Shown here: positions 15,529-24,387 of the stretch, in pieces
Position numbering within the stretch: the first letter of the stretch is position 1
How the letters are laid out: every line of letters begins with the position of its first letter
Assembly: GCF_000878195.1 (NCBI RefSeq)
Contig: NZ_JXST01000001.1
Location: 62,001-126,000, forward strand
Length of the DNA stretch: 64,000 nt
Direction of reading: 5' to 3'
Source of the DNA: Mycolicibacterium llatzerense
GTDB taxonomy: Bacteria > Actinomycetota > Actinomycetes > Mycobacteriales > Mycobacteriaceae
Notes under the pieces: generated by a model
What the model saw: only the letters and a program-made list of their open reading frames with translations
The model's database searches: none
What the model was told of the DNA's origin: nothing
Position numbers and translations under genes: made by a program

Positions 15529-16155
15529 ATGTTCCGAATCGAACAAGATGCCCATGGCCTACTCATCACCAACCCGCGTGGCTACCGCGTGTTCGCGACC
15601 GTGTTCTTCGGAGGTCGACGTCGCCATGATGCGGAGGTGGCTGCCGCGAGTGGCGCCGCGATGGGTCATTGTGTTCTTGATATTGCCTGCGGCACAGGCG
15701 AATTGGTGGCGGTACTTGCTGACCGAGTGGGGCCGGGCGGCACGGTCCTCGGCGTGGACGCCGCGCCGGAGATGGTCGAGTACGCTCGCGCGAACTCACG
15801 CGGATCGAACTGCCGGTTCGAGTACGGCATCGCGCAATCGCTTGACCTGCCGGACCGTTCTTTCGATGTGGTCACGTGTACTTTCGCCATGCACCACATT
15901 CCGGAGAGTGACCGGGATGCAGCCATTGCCGAGATGCACCGGGTGCTGCGTCCGGGCGGTTCCCTGCTGCTGGCCGACCTGGCAAGTGTGGGCATGCGTG
16001 GTGTCGTGACCCGTTTGCTCAGTCGGCATATGGATCCCGCTGAGATTGATATTCGCCGCTACCGGCAAGCGTTGGTGGAAAATGGTTTCCAACAAGTCGA
16101 GACGGCATTGGTGCGGCCTGCGACTCGTATCCTCACGGCCGTCAAGCCCGCATGA
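15529..16155 (+). CDS. UbiE/Methyltransf_11-type SAM methyltransferase
   Basis: A 208-aa protein starting MFRIEQDAHGLLITNPRGY. It has the SAM-binding motif VLDIACGTGEL, the acidic VLGVDAAPEMV, and the class I signature FDVVTCTFAMHHI with RVLRPGGSLLLADL. These fit methylation of a small hydrophobic or quinone-like molecule. The frame is open upstream, but the ATG at 15529 is the first start outside the shared TetR promoter region. The gene is divergent from the TetR gene and probably regulated by it. Confidence 0.85.
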   Translation: MFRIEQDAHGLLITNPRGYRVFATVFFGGRRRHDAEVAAASGAAMGHCVLDIACGTGELVAVLADRVGPGGTVLGVDAAPEMVEYARANSRGSNCRFEYGIAQSLDLPDRSFDVVTCTFAMHHIPESDRDAAIAEMHRVLRPGGSLLLADLASVGMRGVVTRLLSRHMDPAEIDIRRYRQALVENGFQQVETALVRPATRILTAVKPA

Positions 16156-16299
16156 GAACTCAGTTCTCCGCGGCGAACTCCAACAGCTGCGCCGTGCCAC
16201 TGCCGGTATCGGCAATGGGCGGGAACGAGTGACCGCTATCCGGGTCGAGCGCGATGGTGTGCGCGCCAGGCTCCGGCGATCGGGAGTCCCAGCAGGCGT

Positions 16300-16662
16300 C
16301 TAGCCTGCGTCGCCCGCACGGTCCGCTAGCCCCAGTCGCAGGTGCTCGCTGTGGTAGACGGCTTCGTCGAGCAGTTGCGCGACGTGGTTGTCGTAGAGGC
16401 TGTAGACGATGCTGCGTCCGCTGCGGGTGCCGCTCACCAGTCCGAGATTGCGCAGCAGGCGTAGCTGGTGGGAGACGAGGGACTGCTCGAGGCCGATCGC
16501 ATCGGCGAGGTCCGTGACGGAGCGGGCACCTTGGCGTAGCTCGGTGAGAATCATCAGCCGGCTGGGGGTGGCCAGTGCCTGCAGTGTCGTTGCCACCTGA
16601 GCTGCGGCGTCGGCGTCGAGACGCCCGGTCGGGCGATCACGCCCCTCGACACCGTGTCCCAT
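16300..16662 (-). CDS. nmtR: Ni/Co-sensing ArsR/SmtB-family repressor NmtR
   Basis: A 120-aa repressor, the same length as M. tuberculosis NmtR (Rv3744) and nearly colinear with it (MGHGVEGRDRPTG, LQALATPSRLMILTELR, SIVYSLYD). The alpha-5 metal ligands D91, H93, H104 and H107 and the N-terminal Gly2-His3 are present. H109 and H116 of the M. tuberculosis protein are Arg and Ala here. Metal binding should release it from the shared operator with ctpJ, which is transcribed divergently. The ATG at 16662 matches the known N-terminus and follows a TACACT -10 box by 6 nt. Confidence 0.94.
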   Translation of the reverse strand: MGHGVEGRDRPTGRLDADAAAQVATTLQALATPSRLMILTELRQGARSVTDLADAIGLEQSLVSHQLRLLRNLGLVSGTRSGRSIVYSLYDNHVAQLLDEAVYHSEHLRLGLADRAGDAG

Positions 16663-16668
16663 CGTTGT

Positions 16669-16674
16669 AGTGTA
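16669..16674 (-). promoter_or_regulatory. Candidate leaderless -10 box of nmtR
   Basis: TACACT on the minus strand lies 6 nt before the nmtR ATG and matches TAnnnT. The operator at 16684-16707 would cover the matching -35 region. Confidence 0.5.
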
Positions 16675-16683
16675 CTTGCGCAT

Positions 16684-16707
16684 ACACATGAAGACGTGTT
16701 CATTTGT
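16684..16707. promoter_or_regulatory. NmtR operator between nmtR and ctpJ (24-bp inverted repeat)
   Basis: Two 12-bp arms, ACACATGAAGAC and GTGTTCATTTGT, are inverted copies with only two mismatched pairs. This is the 12-12 geometry typical of ArsR/SmtB operators with an ATGAA...TTCAT core. It lies between the divergent start codons (16662 and 16746), over the nmtR -35 region and upstream of a GATAAC candidate -10 for ctpJ (16711-16716), so one dimer could repress both genes. Confidence 0.75.
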
Positions 16708-16745
16708 TCTGATAACGTTGGCCGCATGCGTTTGCGAGGTGCGTC

Positions 16746-18695
16746 ATGGCGACGGTGACCCAGGTCGTCCCGCCGGTGACGGCCGGTACGGCGCTGAACC
16801 GGTCACGCCGCGGGTGGTTCGATCTATCCGAGATGCGCTGGGCTGCAGCAGCTTTGGTGTTGTTCCTGGCTGGTCTGGTGACGCAGCTGACCGGCGGGCC
16901 GACGTGGGCATGGTGGGCGATGTACTTGGCCTGCTACGTCACCGGTGGCTGGGAGCCGGCGCTGGCCGGTCTGCGGGCCCTCCGCGAGAAGACCCTCGAT
17001 GTGGACTTGCTGATGGTCGTCGCCGCGATCGGCGCGGCATCCATCGGCCAGGTCACCGACGGTGCGTTGTTGATCGTCATCTTCGCGACCTCCGGGGCGC
17101 TGGAAGCGCTGGCGACCGCACGTACCGAGGATTCGGTCCGCGGTCTGCTGAACTTGGCCCCCGACACCGCGACCCGACTGTCGGACGACGGCGAGCAGGT
17201 GGTCAAGGCCGCTGAGCTCGCGGTCGGTGACGTGGTGTTGGTGCGGCCGGGGGAGCGGATCCCCGCCGACGCCACGGTGGTCGACGGCGCCAGCGAGGTT
17301 GACCAAGCGACGATCACCGGTGAGCCACTGCCCGTGGACAAGAGCGTCGGCGACGAAGTCTTCGCCGGCACGCTCAACGGCATTGGGGCGCTGCGGATCC
17401 AGGTGGACCGACGGGCTGCCGACTCGGTGGTGGCGCGCATCGCGGCACTGGTGGACGAGGCGTCGCGGACCAAAGCGCGCACGCAGCTGTTCATCGAGAA
17501 GGTCGAGCAGCGGTACTCGATCGGCATGGTCGTCGTCACCCTCGCGGTGTTCGTGGTGCCACTGCTCGCGGGAGACACTGTGCGCGAGGCCCTGCTGCGG
17601 GCCATGACCTTCATGATCGTGGCGTCTCCGTGCGCAGTGGTGCTGGCCACGATGCCGCCGCTGTTGGCGGCCATCGCGAATGCCGGACGTCACGGCGTGC
17701 TGGTCAAGTCGGCAGTGGTGATGGAACAGCTCGGCGCCACCACCCGCGTGGCCTTCGACAAGACCGGAACGCTGACCCGCGGCGCCCCTGAACTCGCGGA
17801 AATTCATTTGCTGACAGGCGATTTCACTGAAGCTCAGGTGCTGATGTTGGCGGCGGCGGCCGAACATCCCAGCGAGCACCCACTCGGCGCGGCCATCGTT
17901 CGTGCGGCGAAGGCACGTCGTCTGGCCTTCCCGCGTGTCGCCGATTTCGTCGCCGAACCGGGCCGGGGCGTGCGGGCCACTGTCGACGGACACGCGGTCA
18001 CCGTGTCCGCGCCGTCGACCGCAAGCGCCGGCGCGGTGGCGCAGGTGGAACAACGCGGCTGCACCGCGGTGATCGTCGGGGTCGATGGCCGGCCTGTCGC
18101 TGTACTCGGACTGACCGACCAAGTGCGCCCGGACGCCGAGGCTGCAGTCGCCGGCATTGCCGACCTCACCGAGCAGCATCCGGTGCTGCTCACTGGCGAT
18201 AATGCTGCTGCAGCAAGGCAATTGGCCGGTCAGGTCGGCATCGTCGAGGTGCGGGCCGGCCTGCTGCCGCACGACAAGGTGGCCGCCGTCCGCGAGTTGC
18301 AAGCCGACGGGACGCGCCTCGTCATGGTCGGTGACGGCATCAATGACGCGCCCGCGCTGGCCGCTGCGCATGCCGGTATCGCGATCGGTGGTGCGGGATC
18401 GGACCTGACGTTGCAGACCGCGGACGCGGTGGTTATCGGTGATGACCTGCGCGCCATTCCCGCGGTGATCGCACTGTCCCGACGAGCCCGGCGTGTGGTG
18501 ATGGCCAACCTGGCCATTGCCGCGACATTCATTGCCGTGCTGGTGGTTTGGGACCTGTTCGGCACGTTACCCCTGCCGTTGGGGGTGGCGGGCCACGAGG
18601 GGTCGACGGTCATCGTCGGGCTCAACGGCCTGCGGATGCTGCGCAATGGCGCCTGGCGGACTGCGGCAGCGTCAGCTTCGAATCATTCTTCGTAG
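16746..18695 (+). CDS. ctpJ: P1B-type (Co/Ni) metal-transporting ATPase CtpJ
   Basis: A 649-aa P1B ATPase. It has no N-terminal HMA domain. The TM4 metal motif is SPC ([10 protein letters not shown]), typical of P1B-4 Co/Ni pumps. The actuator motif is TGEPLPVDK, the phosphorylation site DKTGTLTRG, the nucleotide-binding HP motif EHPLGAA, and the hinge [10 protein letters not shown]. It would export Co(II)/Ni(II) across the plasma membrane using ATP. The divergent partner nmtR is the same as in M. tuberculosis (Rv3743c/Rv3744), which supports the name. Its last 13 bp overlap the rubredoxin gene on the other strand. Confidence 0.93.
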   Translation: MATVTQVVPPVTAGTALNRSRRGWFDLSEMRWAAAALVLFLAGLVTQLTGGPTWAWWAMYLACYVTGGWEPALAGLRALREKTLDVDLLMVVAAIGAASIGQVTDGALLIVIFATSGALEALATARTEDSVRGLLNLAPDTATRLSDDGEQVVKAAELAVGDVVLVRPGERIPADATVVDGASEVDQATITGEPLPVDKSVGDEVFAGTLNGIGALRIQVDRRAADSVVARIAALVDEASRTKARTQLFIEKVEQRYSIGMVVVTLAVFVVPLLAGDTVREALLRAMTFMIVASPCAVVLATMPPLLAAIANAGRHGVLVKSAVVMEQLGATTRVAFDKTGTLTRGAPELAEIHLLTGDFTEAQVLMLAAAAEHPSEHPLGAAIVRAAKARRLAFPRVADFVAEPGRGVRATVDGHAVTVSAPSTASAGAVAQVEQRGCTAVIVGVDGRPVAVLGLTDQVRPDAEAAVAGIADLTEQHPVLLTGDNAAAARQLAGQVGIVEVRAGLLPHDKVAAVRELQADGTRLVMVGDGINDAPALAAAHAGIAIGGAGSDLTLQTADAVVIGDDLRAIPAVIALSRRARRVVMANLAIAATFIAVLVVWDLFGTLPLPLGVAGHEGSTVIVGLNGLRMLRNGAWRTAAASASNHSS

Positions 18696-18865
18696 GGGAC
18701 GAACTCGTCCTTGCTGACACCGCAGACGGGGCACACCCAGTTGTCGGGGATGTCCTCGAACGCGGTGCCGGGGGCGATCCCGCTGTCAGGGTCGCCGTCG
18801 GCGGGGTCGTAGATCATGCCGCAGCGCACGCATATCCACAGCTGGGCGGTTTGGGTCTCGGTCAT
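18683..18865 (-). CDS. Rubredoxin
   Basis: A 60-aa iron-sulfur electron carrier. Two Cys pairs, [11 protein letters not shown] and [13 protein letters not shown], coordinate a single Fe. The sequence resembles the alkane-hydroxylase-associated rubredoxins (AlkG/RubA type). It lies 27 bp downstream of a membrane diiron enzyme gene on the same strand and very likely delivers electrons to it. The gene end overlaps the ctpJ end convergently. Confidence 0.96.
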   Translation of the reverse strand: MTETQTAQLWICVRCGMIYDPADGDPDSGIAPGTAFEDIPDNWVCPVCGVSKDEFVPYEE

Positions 18866-18892
18866 GTTTTTCCGTTCGGAGAAGTGGTGCGG

Positions 18893-19975
18893 TCAGGGCT
18901 CGACGTGCGCCGGGGCGAGGCTGAAGCGGTTGGCCCGGTAGAAGGTGCCGAAGTCGTTGAACCGGACACCGTTGTCGCGCAGTACTTTCTGGCAATCGTG
19001 CTTGATCGCCTCGCGCAGGTAGAACGGGTCGCGGACCAGGAAGTGGTGGATGGCATGAGTCTCGCCGAAGTTGAAGCAGAGGGCGTGGAAGGGCTTGAGC
19101 CACCTGGCCGTCCATACCTGGGTCTGCTGCATGACGTTGTGCTTCTCGACGTCGCCGTAGTAGTGCATGTTGGAGCTGACGAAGTGCAGGCAGAACGTGC
19201 GCACCGCGTTCGGTGCCAGCAGCGTGACGGCGACGAAGTTCAAGGCCGTCACCCAGCTGCCGGAAATGCTGGTGCCGGTGACGAATTCGAACAGGTGCAA
19301 GCCGATGAACAGGTGCCACAGCGTGTAGTGGATGATCCCCAGCGGGAAGTAGACCGCGAGTGTCTTGGCGGCGAGTTGGCGCGCCTCCTCGGCGGAACGG
19401 GCCTCGTGGTTGATGTAGGCGGTGACGATGGCCCGCTGCCGGAGCGGCTTGCTGTAGATGCCGAGCATCGAGTCGAACAGGCTGAGCAGCCGGTGGCTGC
19501 CCCAGCCTTCGCCGTTGGTGATGCCGCGTTCCTCGAGGTCGGAATCGGTGCCCGAGACCTCGTGGTGGTGCAGGTGCAGCGTCCGCCGGATCCAGGGATT
19601 GATGGTGCTCGGCCGGAAGAACCAGACCCCGAACATCATCACGTTGTGCACCGCGCGGTTCTGCCGGAAATACATCGAGTGGATGAGGTCGTGCTCCAGT
19701 TCGTGCAGCAATGACAGCCAGAACGCGGTGATCAGGATGGTCGCGTACCAGGGCAGGATGCCGGCCGCGTAGAGCGCGGCATCGACGACTACGCCGGCGA
19801 TAGACATCAGGAAGATCGCCATCCCGACCCCGTCCTGGTGAGCGGTGAGGAACGGATGGCGCTCGCGCCAGCCGTTGCCGATGCGGATGAGCTCGCCCCG
19901 GATCTCGGCGATCCGGTCGCGGTCTTCTTCGGCGAGGTTGCGCTCGCCGGGTAGGCGGGTCGCGATGCGTGCCAT
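18893..19975 (-). CDS. Membrane-bound diiron fatty-acid desaturase/alkane-hydroxylase-family enzyme
   Basis: A 360-aa integral membrane protein with the diiron His boxes HELEHD, HLHHHE and HAIHH spread between predicted transmembrane pairs. This fits the FA_desaturase superfamily. It would desaturate or hydroxylate a lipid tail at the membrane, receiving electrons from the rubredoxin encoded next. Whether it is a desaturase or a hydroxylase cannot be told from motifs. The ATG at 19975 has a GGAGAG box directly upstream; longer in-frame starts exist but lack one. It is divergent from a TetR gene. Confidence 0.85.
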   Translation of the reverse strand: MARIATRLPGERNLAEEDRDRIAEIRGELIRIGNGWRERHPFLTAHQDGVGMAIFLMSIAGVVVDAALYAAGILPWYATILITAFWLSLLHELEHDLIHSMYFRQNRAVHNVMMFGVWFFRPSTINPWIRRTLHLHHHEVSGTDSDLEERGITNGEGWGSHRLLSLFDSMLGIYSKPLRQRAIVTAYINHEARSAEEARQLAAKTLAVYFPLGIIHYTLWHLFIGLHLFEFVTGTSISGSWVTALNFVAVTLLAPNAVRTFCLHFVSSNMHYYGDVEKHNVMQQTQVWTARWLKPFHALCFNFGETHAIHHFLVRDPFYLREAIKHDCQKVLRDNGVRFNDFGTFYRANRFSLAPAHVEP

Positions 19976-19996
19976 GATCTCTCCATTCGAGTTAGA

Positions 19997-20008
19997 GAAC
20001 GAATGTTC
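19997..20008. promoter_or_regulatory. Candidate TetR operator between desaturase and tetR genes
   Basis: The inverted repeat GAAC-N4-GTTC lies in the short divergent intergenic region, about 22 bp upstream of the desaturase start. It is the only obvious dyad there and its arms are only 4 bp. Confidence 0.4.
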
Positions 20009-20028
20009 CGTAAGATATGGTTGCCGGT

Positions 20029-20775
20029 ATGTCGAGGTCAATAGCTAGAATTGGATTCGTGACCGGTGACACAGAGAACAGACGCTCTCTATCCGTCGAG
20101 GCGGACTCCGGCAAGGGGCGGGATCGGCATGGGCGCCGGACACAGCAGGAACGCCGCGAGCACACGCGCCGTGCGCTGATGACGGCGGCGCTGGATCTGA
20201 CGGCCAGCGGGTCGAGCTTCGACGCGCTTAGCCTGCGGCAACTGGCCAGCAAGGCAGGTGTCGCGCCGTCGGCGTTCTATCGCTACTTCCAGTCGCTCGA
20301 TGACCTCGGCCTTGCGGTGATTCATGAGACGTTTCGCACGCTGCGCGAGATCATGGGCGAGATGGCCAATCTCGACATCGATTCGTCCGGCGGCGCCATC
20401 CACGTCGGTGTGCAGGCACTTCGTGGTGTGGTCTCGCGCGACCATGCGCACCTGGCGTTCCTGGCTCGCCAACGCGCGGCCGGCCATTCGGTACTCCGGC
20501 GTGAGATCCGGTCGGAGATCCGCTTGTACGCCAGCCAGTTGGCCACCTACATGGCCCGGTTCGAGCCCATTCGGTCGTGGAGCGTCGGTGATGTGGAGAT
20601 GCTGTCGAGCATGTTGATGGCCACCATTCTCGCTGGTATCGATTCGATGCTCGAGGTCATCGCGCGCGGGCTCGACGAAGAGACCACGGCGCGCGACCTG
20701 GACGCGGCCACCGCGATGCTCGAGCGCCAAATTCGGTACCTATACGTCGGTGGTACCGCTTGGCGCAGCAGTTGA
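20029..20775 (+). CDS. TetR-family regulator adjacent to desaturase/rubredoxin operon
   Basis: A protein of about 248 aa. The HTH lies at RREHTRRALMTAALDLTASG through LRQLASKAGVAPSAFYRYFQSLDD. The C-terminal domain is all-helical. Its position, divergent from the desaturase, resembles DesT/FabR-type lipid regulators and suggests it controls that operon. The start is uncertain: ATG 20017, ATG 20029 and GTG 20059 are all in frame and none has a strong Shine-Dalgarno. I chose 20029 because a TATGGT (TAnnnT) box precedes it by 7 nt. Confidence 0.83.
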   Translation: MSRSIARIGFVTGDTENRRSLSVEADSGKGRDRHGRRTQQERREHTRRALMTAALDLTASGSSFDALSLRQLASKAGVAPSAFYRYFQSLDDLGLAVIHETFRTLREIMGEMANLDIDSSGGAIHVGVQALRGVVSRDHAHLAFLARQRAAGHSVLRREIRSEIRLYASQLATYMARFEPIRSWSVGDVEMLSSMLMATILAGIDSMLEVIARGLDEETTARDLDAATAMLERQIRYLYVGGTAWRSS

Positions 20776-20818
20776 TGGATTGTGGAACTGAAACCCTTTG
20801 ACTACCAACAGGAGTGAC

Positions 20819-22030
20819 ATGACATTCTCACTGCAGCTCAGCGATGACGTCATCGAGGTGCGCGACTGGGTGCACCAATTCGCCGCAGACGTCGTACGCC
20901 CTGCCGCCGCGGAATGGGACGAGCGGGAACAGACTCCGTGGCCGATCATCCAGGAGGCGGCGAAAATCGGGCTGTACTCACCGGAGCTGTTCGCCACCCA
21001 GGCCGCCGAGCCGAGCGGGCTCGGCATGCTCACCGTGTTCGAGGAATTGTTCTGGGGTGACGCCGGCATCGCGCTGTCGATCATGGGTACGGGTCTGGCC
21101 GCCGCGGCCTTGGCAGGTAACGGGACTCCTGAACAGATAGGTCGCTGGCTGCCGGAAATGTTCGGCACGGCCGCGGATCCGAAGGTCGCGGCCTTCTGTT
21201 CATCTGAGCCCGACGCCGGCTCGGACGTCGGGTCCATCCGGGCCCGGGCCCGGTATGACGAGGCCACCCGTGAGTGGGTGCTCAATGGAACCAAGACCTG
21301 GGCCACCAACGGTGGCATCGCCAACGTGCACATCGTGGTCGTGTCGGTGTACCCGGAGCTCGGGTCGCGCGGCCAGGCCAGCTTCGTCATCGGACCGGAC
21401 ACCAAGGGCTTGACCCAGGGGCAGAAGTTCAAGAAGCACGGCATCCGGGCGTCGCATACCGCCGAGGTGGTGCTCGACAACGTGCGGCTGCCGGAGGACG
21501 CGATCCTCGGCGGCCGGGAGAAGTTTGAGGCCCGGGTGGCTCGGGTGAAGTCGGGTGCGTCGGCGGGCGGCCAGGCCGCGATGAAGACGTTCGAGCGGAC
21601 ACGTCCGACGGTCGGCGCGATGGCAGTCGGGGTGGCCCGGGCCGCCTACGAATATGCCCTCGAATATGCCTGCCAGCGTGAGCAATTCGGCAAGAAGATC
21701 GGTGAATTCCAGGCCGTCGCTTTCAAGCTGGCGGACATGAAGGCCCGCATCGACGCCGCCCGGCTGTTGGTGTGGCGGGCCGGCTGGATGGCGCGCAACA
21801 ATGTGCCGTTCGAAAATGCCGAGGGCTCGATGGCGAAGCTGGTGGCCAGCGAAACCGCCGTGTACGTGACCGACGAGGCGATTCAGATTCTCGGCGGCAA
21901 CGGGTACACCCGTGACTATCCGGTCGAGCGGATGCACCGAGATGCCAAGATCTTCACCATCTTCGAGGGCACCAGTGAGATTCAGCGGTTGGTCATCTCG
22001 CGGGCAGTGACGGGTCTGACGATCCGCTGA
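20819..22030 (+). CDS. Acyl-CoA dehydrogenase (FadE-type)
   Basis: A 403-aa FAD flavoenzyme that introduces an alpha-beta double bond into an acyl-CoA. The C-terminal catalytic Glu is in [14 protein letters not shown]. Other family segments are [16 protein letters not shown] (FAD/substrate loop) and [20 protein letters not shown]. The ATG at 20819 follows a GGAG box by 4 nt. It heads the lipid-oxidation cluster, and its end is 1 bp from the convergent SDR gene. The chain-length preference is unknown. Confidence 0.93.
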   Translation: MTFSLQLSDDVIEVRDWVHQFAADVVRPAAAEWDEREQTPWPIIQEAAKIGLYSPELFATQAAEPSGLGMLTVFEELFWGDAGIALSIMGTGLAAAALAGNGTPEQIGRWLPEMFGTAADPKVAAFCSSEPDAGSDVGSIRARARYDEATREWVLNGTKTWATNGGIANVHIVVVSVYPELGSRGQASFVIGPDTKGLTQGQKFKKHGIRASHTAEVVLDNVRLPEDAILGGREKFEARVARVKSGASAGGQAAMKTFERTRPTVGAMAVGVARAAYEYALEYACQREQFGKKIGEFQAVAFKLADMKARIDAARLLVWRAGWMARNNVPFENAEGSMAKLVASETAVYVTDEAIQILGGNGYTRDYPVERMHRDAKIFTIFEGTSEIQRLVISRAVTGLTIR

Positions 22031-22031
22031 A

Positions 22032-22859
22032 CTACGACTCGTCGATGCGGTGCTGGTACTCGGCGCGGGCTTTCGGGTCGAAGTCGAGGAAGGTGCTGTA
22101 TGCGCCCAACTGCGTGTTGATGGCATCGCGCAGCCGGCGCCCGATGAGGGGCTGCGTGCGCAGGATCGGTCCGATGACCTTGGGCACGAACACATCCGCA
22201 GTTGGCCGTGCGACGGCATCCACGATCGCCTGAGCGACATCTTCGGGCTGCGCTGTCGGGATGAACTTCAGGCCGGCGGTCCCGGCGATGAGCTCGGTGT
22301 TGGTGAATGACGGCATGACGCAGGTGAATTGCACGCCCGTATCGGCATATTCGACGCGGGCGGTCTCGGTGAGCGCGATGACGGCGGCCTTGGTGCCGCA
22401 GTAGGTGAGGCCACCGGGCACCGGCGTCTTGCCGGCCGACGAGGCGATGTTGATGATGTGGCCCGAGCCGCGTTCCACCATGGCCGGCAGCGCCAGGTGC
22501 ATGCCGTTGATGCAACCCATGACGTTGATCTCGACGGCGCGGCGGTGCCTGTCGGCGGACTGATCGAGGAACCGCCCGATCGGCATGATCCCGGCGTTGT
22601 TGATCAGAACGTCGAGCGGGGCGTCGGCCGTCGCCTCTTTGTGGAACGCCGCGAAGGACTCGTAGTCGGACACATCCACTGGGAAAGACTCGGTGCCGGG
22701 GCCCACGATGTCGGCGGCAGCTGCTGCCGACTCATTGTCCAGGTCGCCGATCACGATGGTGGCTCCGCGCTGGTACAACGCCCTGGCGGTGGCCAGACCG
22801 ATGCCGCGGCCCGCGCCGGTGATCGCGATCCGTCGTCCACGTAGGGAAGTGGCGCTCAT
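22032..22859 (-). CDS. Short-chain dehydrogenase/reductase (SDR)
   Basis: A 275-aa classical SDR. Cofactor motif TGAGRGIG (about 16-23), NNAG, and catalytic S-Y-K in SSAGKTPVPGGLTYCGTKAA. The acidic residues after beta-2 (GDLDN) favour NAD over NADP. It would oxidise an alcohol or reduce a ketone in the pathway of the neighbouring genes. The ATG at 22859 is preceded by AGAGGAATCACCC. It is expressed divergently from the aldehyde dehydrogenase; both promoters carry similar elements. Confidence 0.9.
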   Translation of the reverse strand: MSATSLRGRRIAITGAGRGIGLATARALYQRGATIVIGDLDNESAAAAADIVGPGTESFPVDVSDYESFAAFHKEATADAPLDVLINNAGIMPIGRFLDQSADRHRRAVEINVMGCINGMHLALPAMVERGSGHIINIASSAGKTPVPGGLTYCGTKAAVIALTETARVEYADTGVQFTCVMPSFTNTELIAGTAGLKFIPTAQPEDVAQAIVDAVARPTADVFVPKVIGPILRTQPLIGRRLRDAINTQLGAYSTFLDFDPKARAEYQHRIDES

Positions 22860-22887
22860 GGGTGATTCCTCTCGTCGTTCCGGTTCA

Positions 22888-22917
22888 AATGTAGGTCCAC
22901 ATATATTTCCTGCGCAA
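22888..22917 (-). promoter_or_regulatory. SDR promoter with TACATTTG element
   Basis: On the minus strand, TTGCGC (22912-22917), 18 bp and TACATT (22888-22893) lie 28 nt before the SDR start. The -10 is embedded in TACATTTGAAC, similar to the divergent promoter's TACATTTCAAATGT. Confidence 0.5.
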
Positions 22918-22923
22918 GAGGTC

Positions 22924-22961
22924 TTGACTGTCATATATAACGTAACTTACATTTCAAATGT
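22924..22961 (+). promoter_or_regulatory. Aldehyde dehydrogenase operon promoter and palindrome ACATTT-C-AAATGT
   Basis: TTGACT (22924-22929), 18 bp and TACATT (22948-22953) form a SigA-type promoter 36 nt before the gene. The perfect palindrome ACATTTCAAATGT (22949-22961) lies on the -10 box, a typical repressor site. Confidence 0.6.
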
Positions 22962-22989
22962 CGCGTAGACGGTACGGAATCTGACGAAG

Positions 22990-24387
22990 GTGGTGAAGCG
23001 AGTGGTTGGTTCAACGGCGTACGAGCAGGAGACCGCGGTGGTCGACACGCTGCGCACGGTGTTCGCCACCGGTCGCACGCGCGACCTGTCGTGGCGGATC
23101 GAGCAGCTGCGCGGCATCGAGCGACTGTGTGAGGAACGTGAGCAGCAGATCGTCGATGCCCTCGCCGCCGACTTGGGCCGCTCGGCGTTCGAGGGTTGGC
23201 TGGCCGACATCGCCTCCACCAAGGCCGAGGCGGCCTACGCGCGTAAGCACCTCAAGAAGTGGATGCGCCGACGTCCCGTCGGTCTGCCGCTGAGCCAACT
23301 ACCGGCCAAGGGCTGGGTGCAGTACGACCCGCTCGGCGTGGTGCTGGTCATCGGCCCGTGGAACTACCCCTTCTATCTGAGCGTCAGCCCGCTGGTCGCC
23401 GCTGTCGCCGCCGGCAACTGCGCCGTCGTCAAGCCCTCCGAACTTGCCCCAGCGACCTCTGCGCTCCTCGCACGACTCCTGCCGCAATACCTCGACCCGG
23501 ACGCGATCAAGGTCGTCGAAGGGGACGGCGCGACGACGCAGGCGCTACTGGCTCAGGGTTTCGATCACGCTCTGTTCACCGGCGGCACCGAGGTGGGTAG
23601 GAAGATCATGGCCGGCGCGGCGCCGACGCTGACCCCCGTCACGCTGGAGTTGGGCGGCAAGAGTCCGGTCATCGTGACTGCGGACGCCGACATCGACGTC
23701 GCCGCCCGGCGCATCGCCTGGGTGAAACTGCTCAACTCGGGGCAGACCTGCATCGCGCCGGACTACGTACTGGCCGAGCGAGCCATCGCGGGCGAACTCG
23801 TGGCCAAGATCGCCGAAAACGTCGAACGATTCCGGTCGGCCGAGCCGAACACCTCGCAGCGAATCGTCAACGACCGTCAGTTCGATCGGCTCGCCAGGTT
23901 GATCGGCACGACGACCGGCACCGTGGTGATGGGCGGCGGCTCCGATCGATCGACGCTGCGCATGGAACCTACCGTCATTCTCGATCCGGCGGCGGACGAT
24001 CCGGTCATGGCCGACGAGATCTTCGGCCCGATCCTGCCGGTGATTCGCATCGGCTCAGTCGACGCGGCAGTGCGATACGTCAACGCCAAGCCGAAACCCT
24101 TGGCGCTGTATGTGTTCACCGAGTCGACGGCGCAGGCGCGGCACATCATCGACGCGGTTCCGTCCGGCGGCGCTGTCGTCAACCACATCGCGATGCATGT
24201 GTTGGTGCCGCAGTTGCCGTTCGGTGGCGTGGGGGCCAGCGGCATGGGTGCGTACCACGGCCGGTGGGGATTCGAAGCGATGAGTCACCACCGCGCCGTG
24301 CTGGCCAAGCGCAGCAGTCCGGACCCGCAGATGTTCTACCCGCCATATGGGCGTCTGGCGAAGAAGCTCATGCGAAAGGTGTTCTGA
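22990..24387 (+). CDS. Aldehyde dehydrogenase (class 3 / fatty-aldehyde type)
   Basis: A 465-aa NAD(P)-dependent aldehyde dehydrogenase. Substrate Glu loop LELGGKSP, nucleophile Cys in GQTCIAPDYVL, cofactor-side IGPWNYPFYLSVSPLVAA, and VNHIAMHVLVPQLPFGG near the end. The length and the KKLMRK C-terminal tail fit the class 3/fatty aldehyde group. It probably oxidises a long-chain or terpenoid aldehyde formed by the P450 or an alcohol dehydrogenase of this cluster. Three clustered GTG codons (22990, 22993, 23002) are possible starts. The stop overlaps the next gene as TGATG. Confidence 0.9.
   Translation: MVKRVVGSTAYEQETAVVDTLRTVFATGRTRDLSWRIEQLRGIERLCEEREQQIVDALAADLGRSAFEGWLADIASTKAEAAYARKHLKKWMRRRPVGLPLSQLPAKGWVQYDPLGVVLVIGPWNYPFYLSVSPLVAAVAAGNCAVVKPSELAPATSALLARLLPQYLDPDAIKVVEGDGATTQALLAQGFDHALFTGGTEVGRKIMAGAAPTLTPVTLELGGKSPVIVTADADIDVAARRIAWVKLLNSGQTCIAPDYVLAERAIAGELVAKIAENVERFRSAEPNTSQRIVNDRQFDRLARLIGTTTGTVVMGGGSDRSTLRMEPTVILDPAADDPVMADEIFGPILPVIRIGSVDAAVRYVNAKPKPLALYVFTESTAQARHIIDAVPSGGAVVNHIAMHVLVPQLPFGGVGASGMGAYHGRWGFEAMSHHRAVLAKRSSPDPQMFYPPYGRLAKKLMRKVF

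Noticed and set aside
16824..18371. A 515-codon minus-strand frame across ctpJ
   Set aside because: All P-type ATPase motifs are on the plus strand; this frame is Arg/Gln/His-rich antisense sequence.
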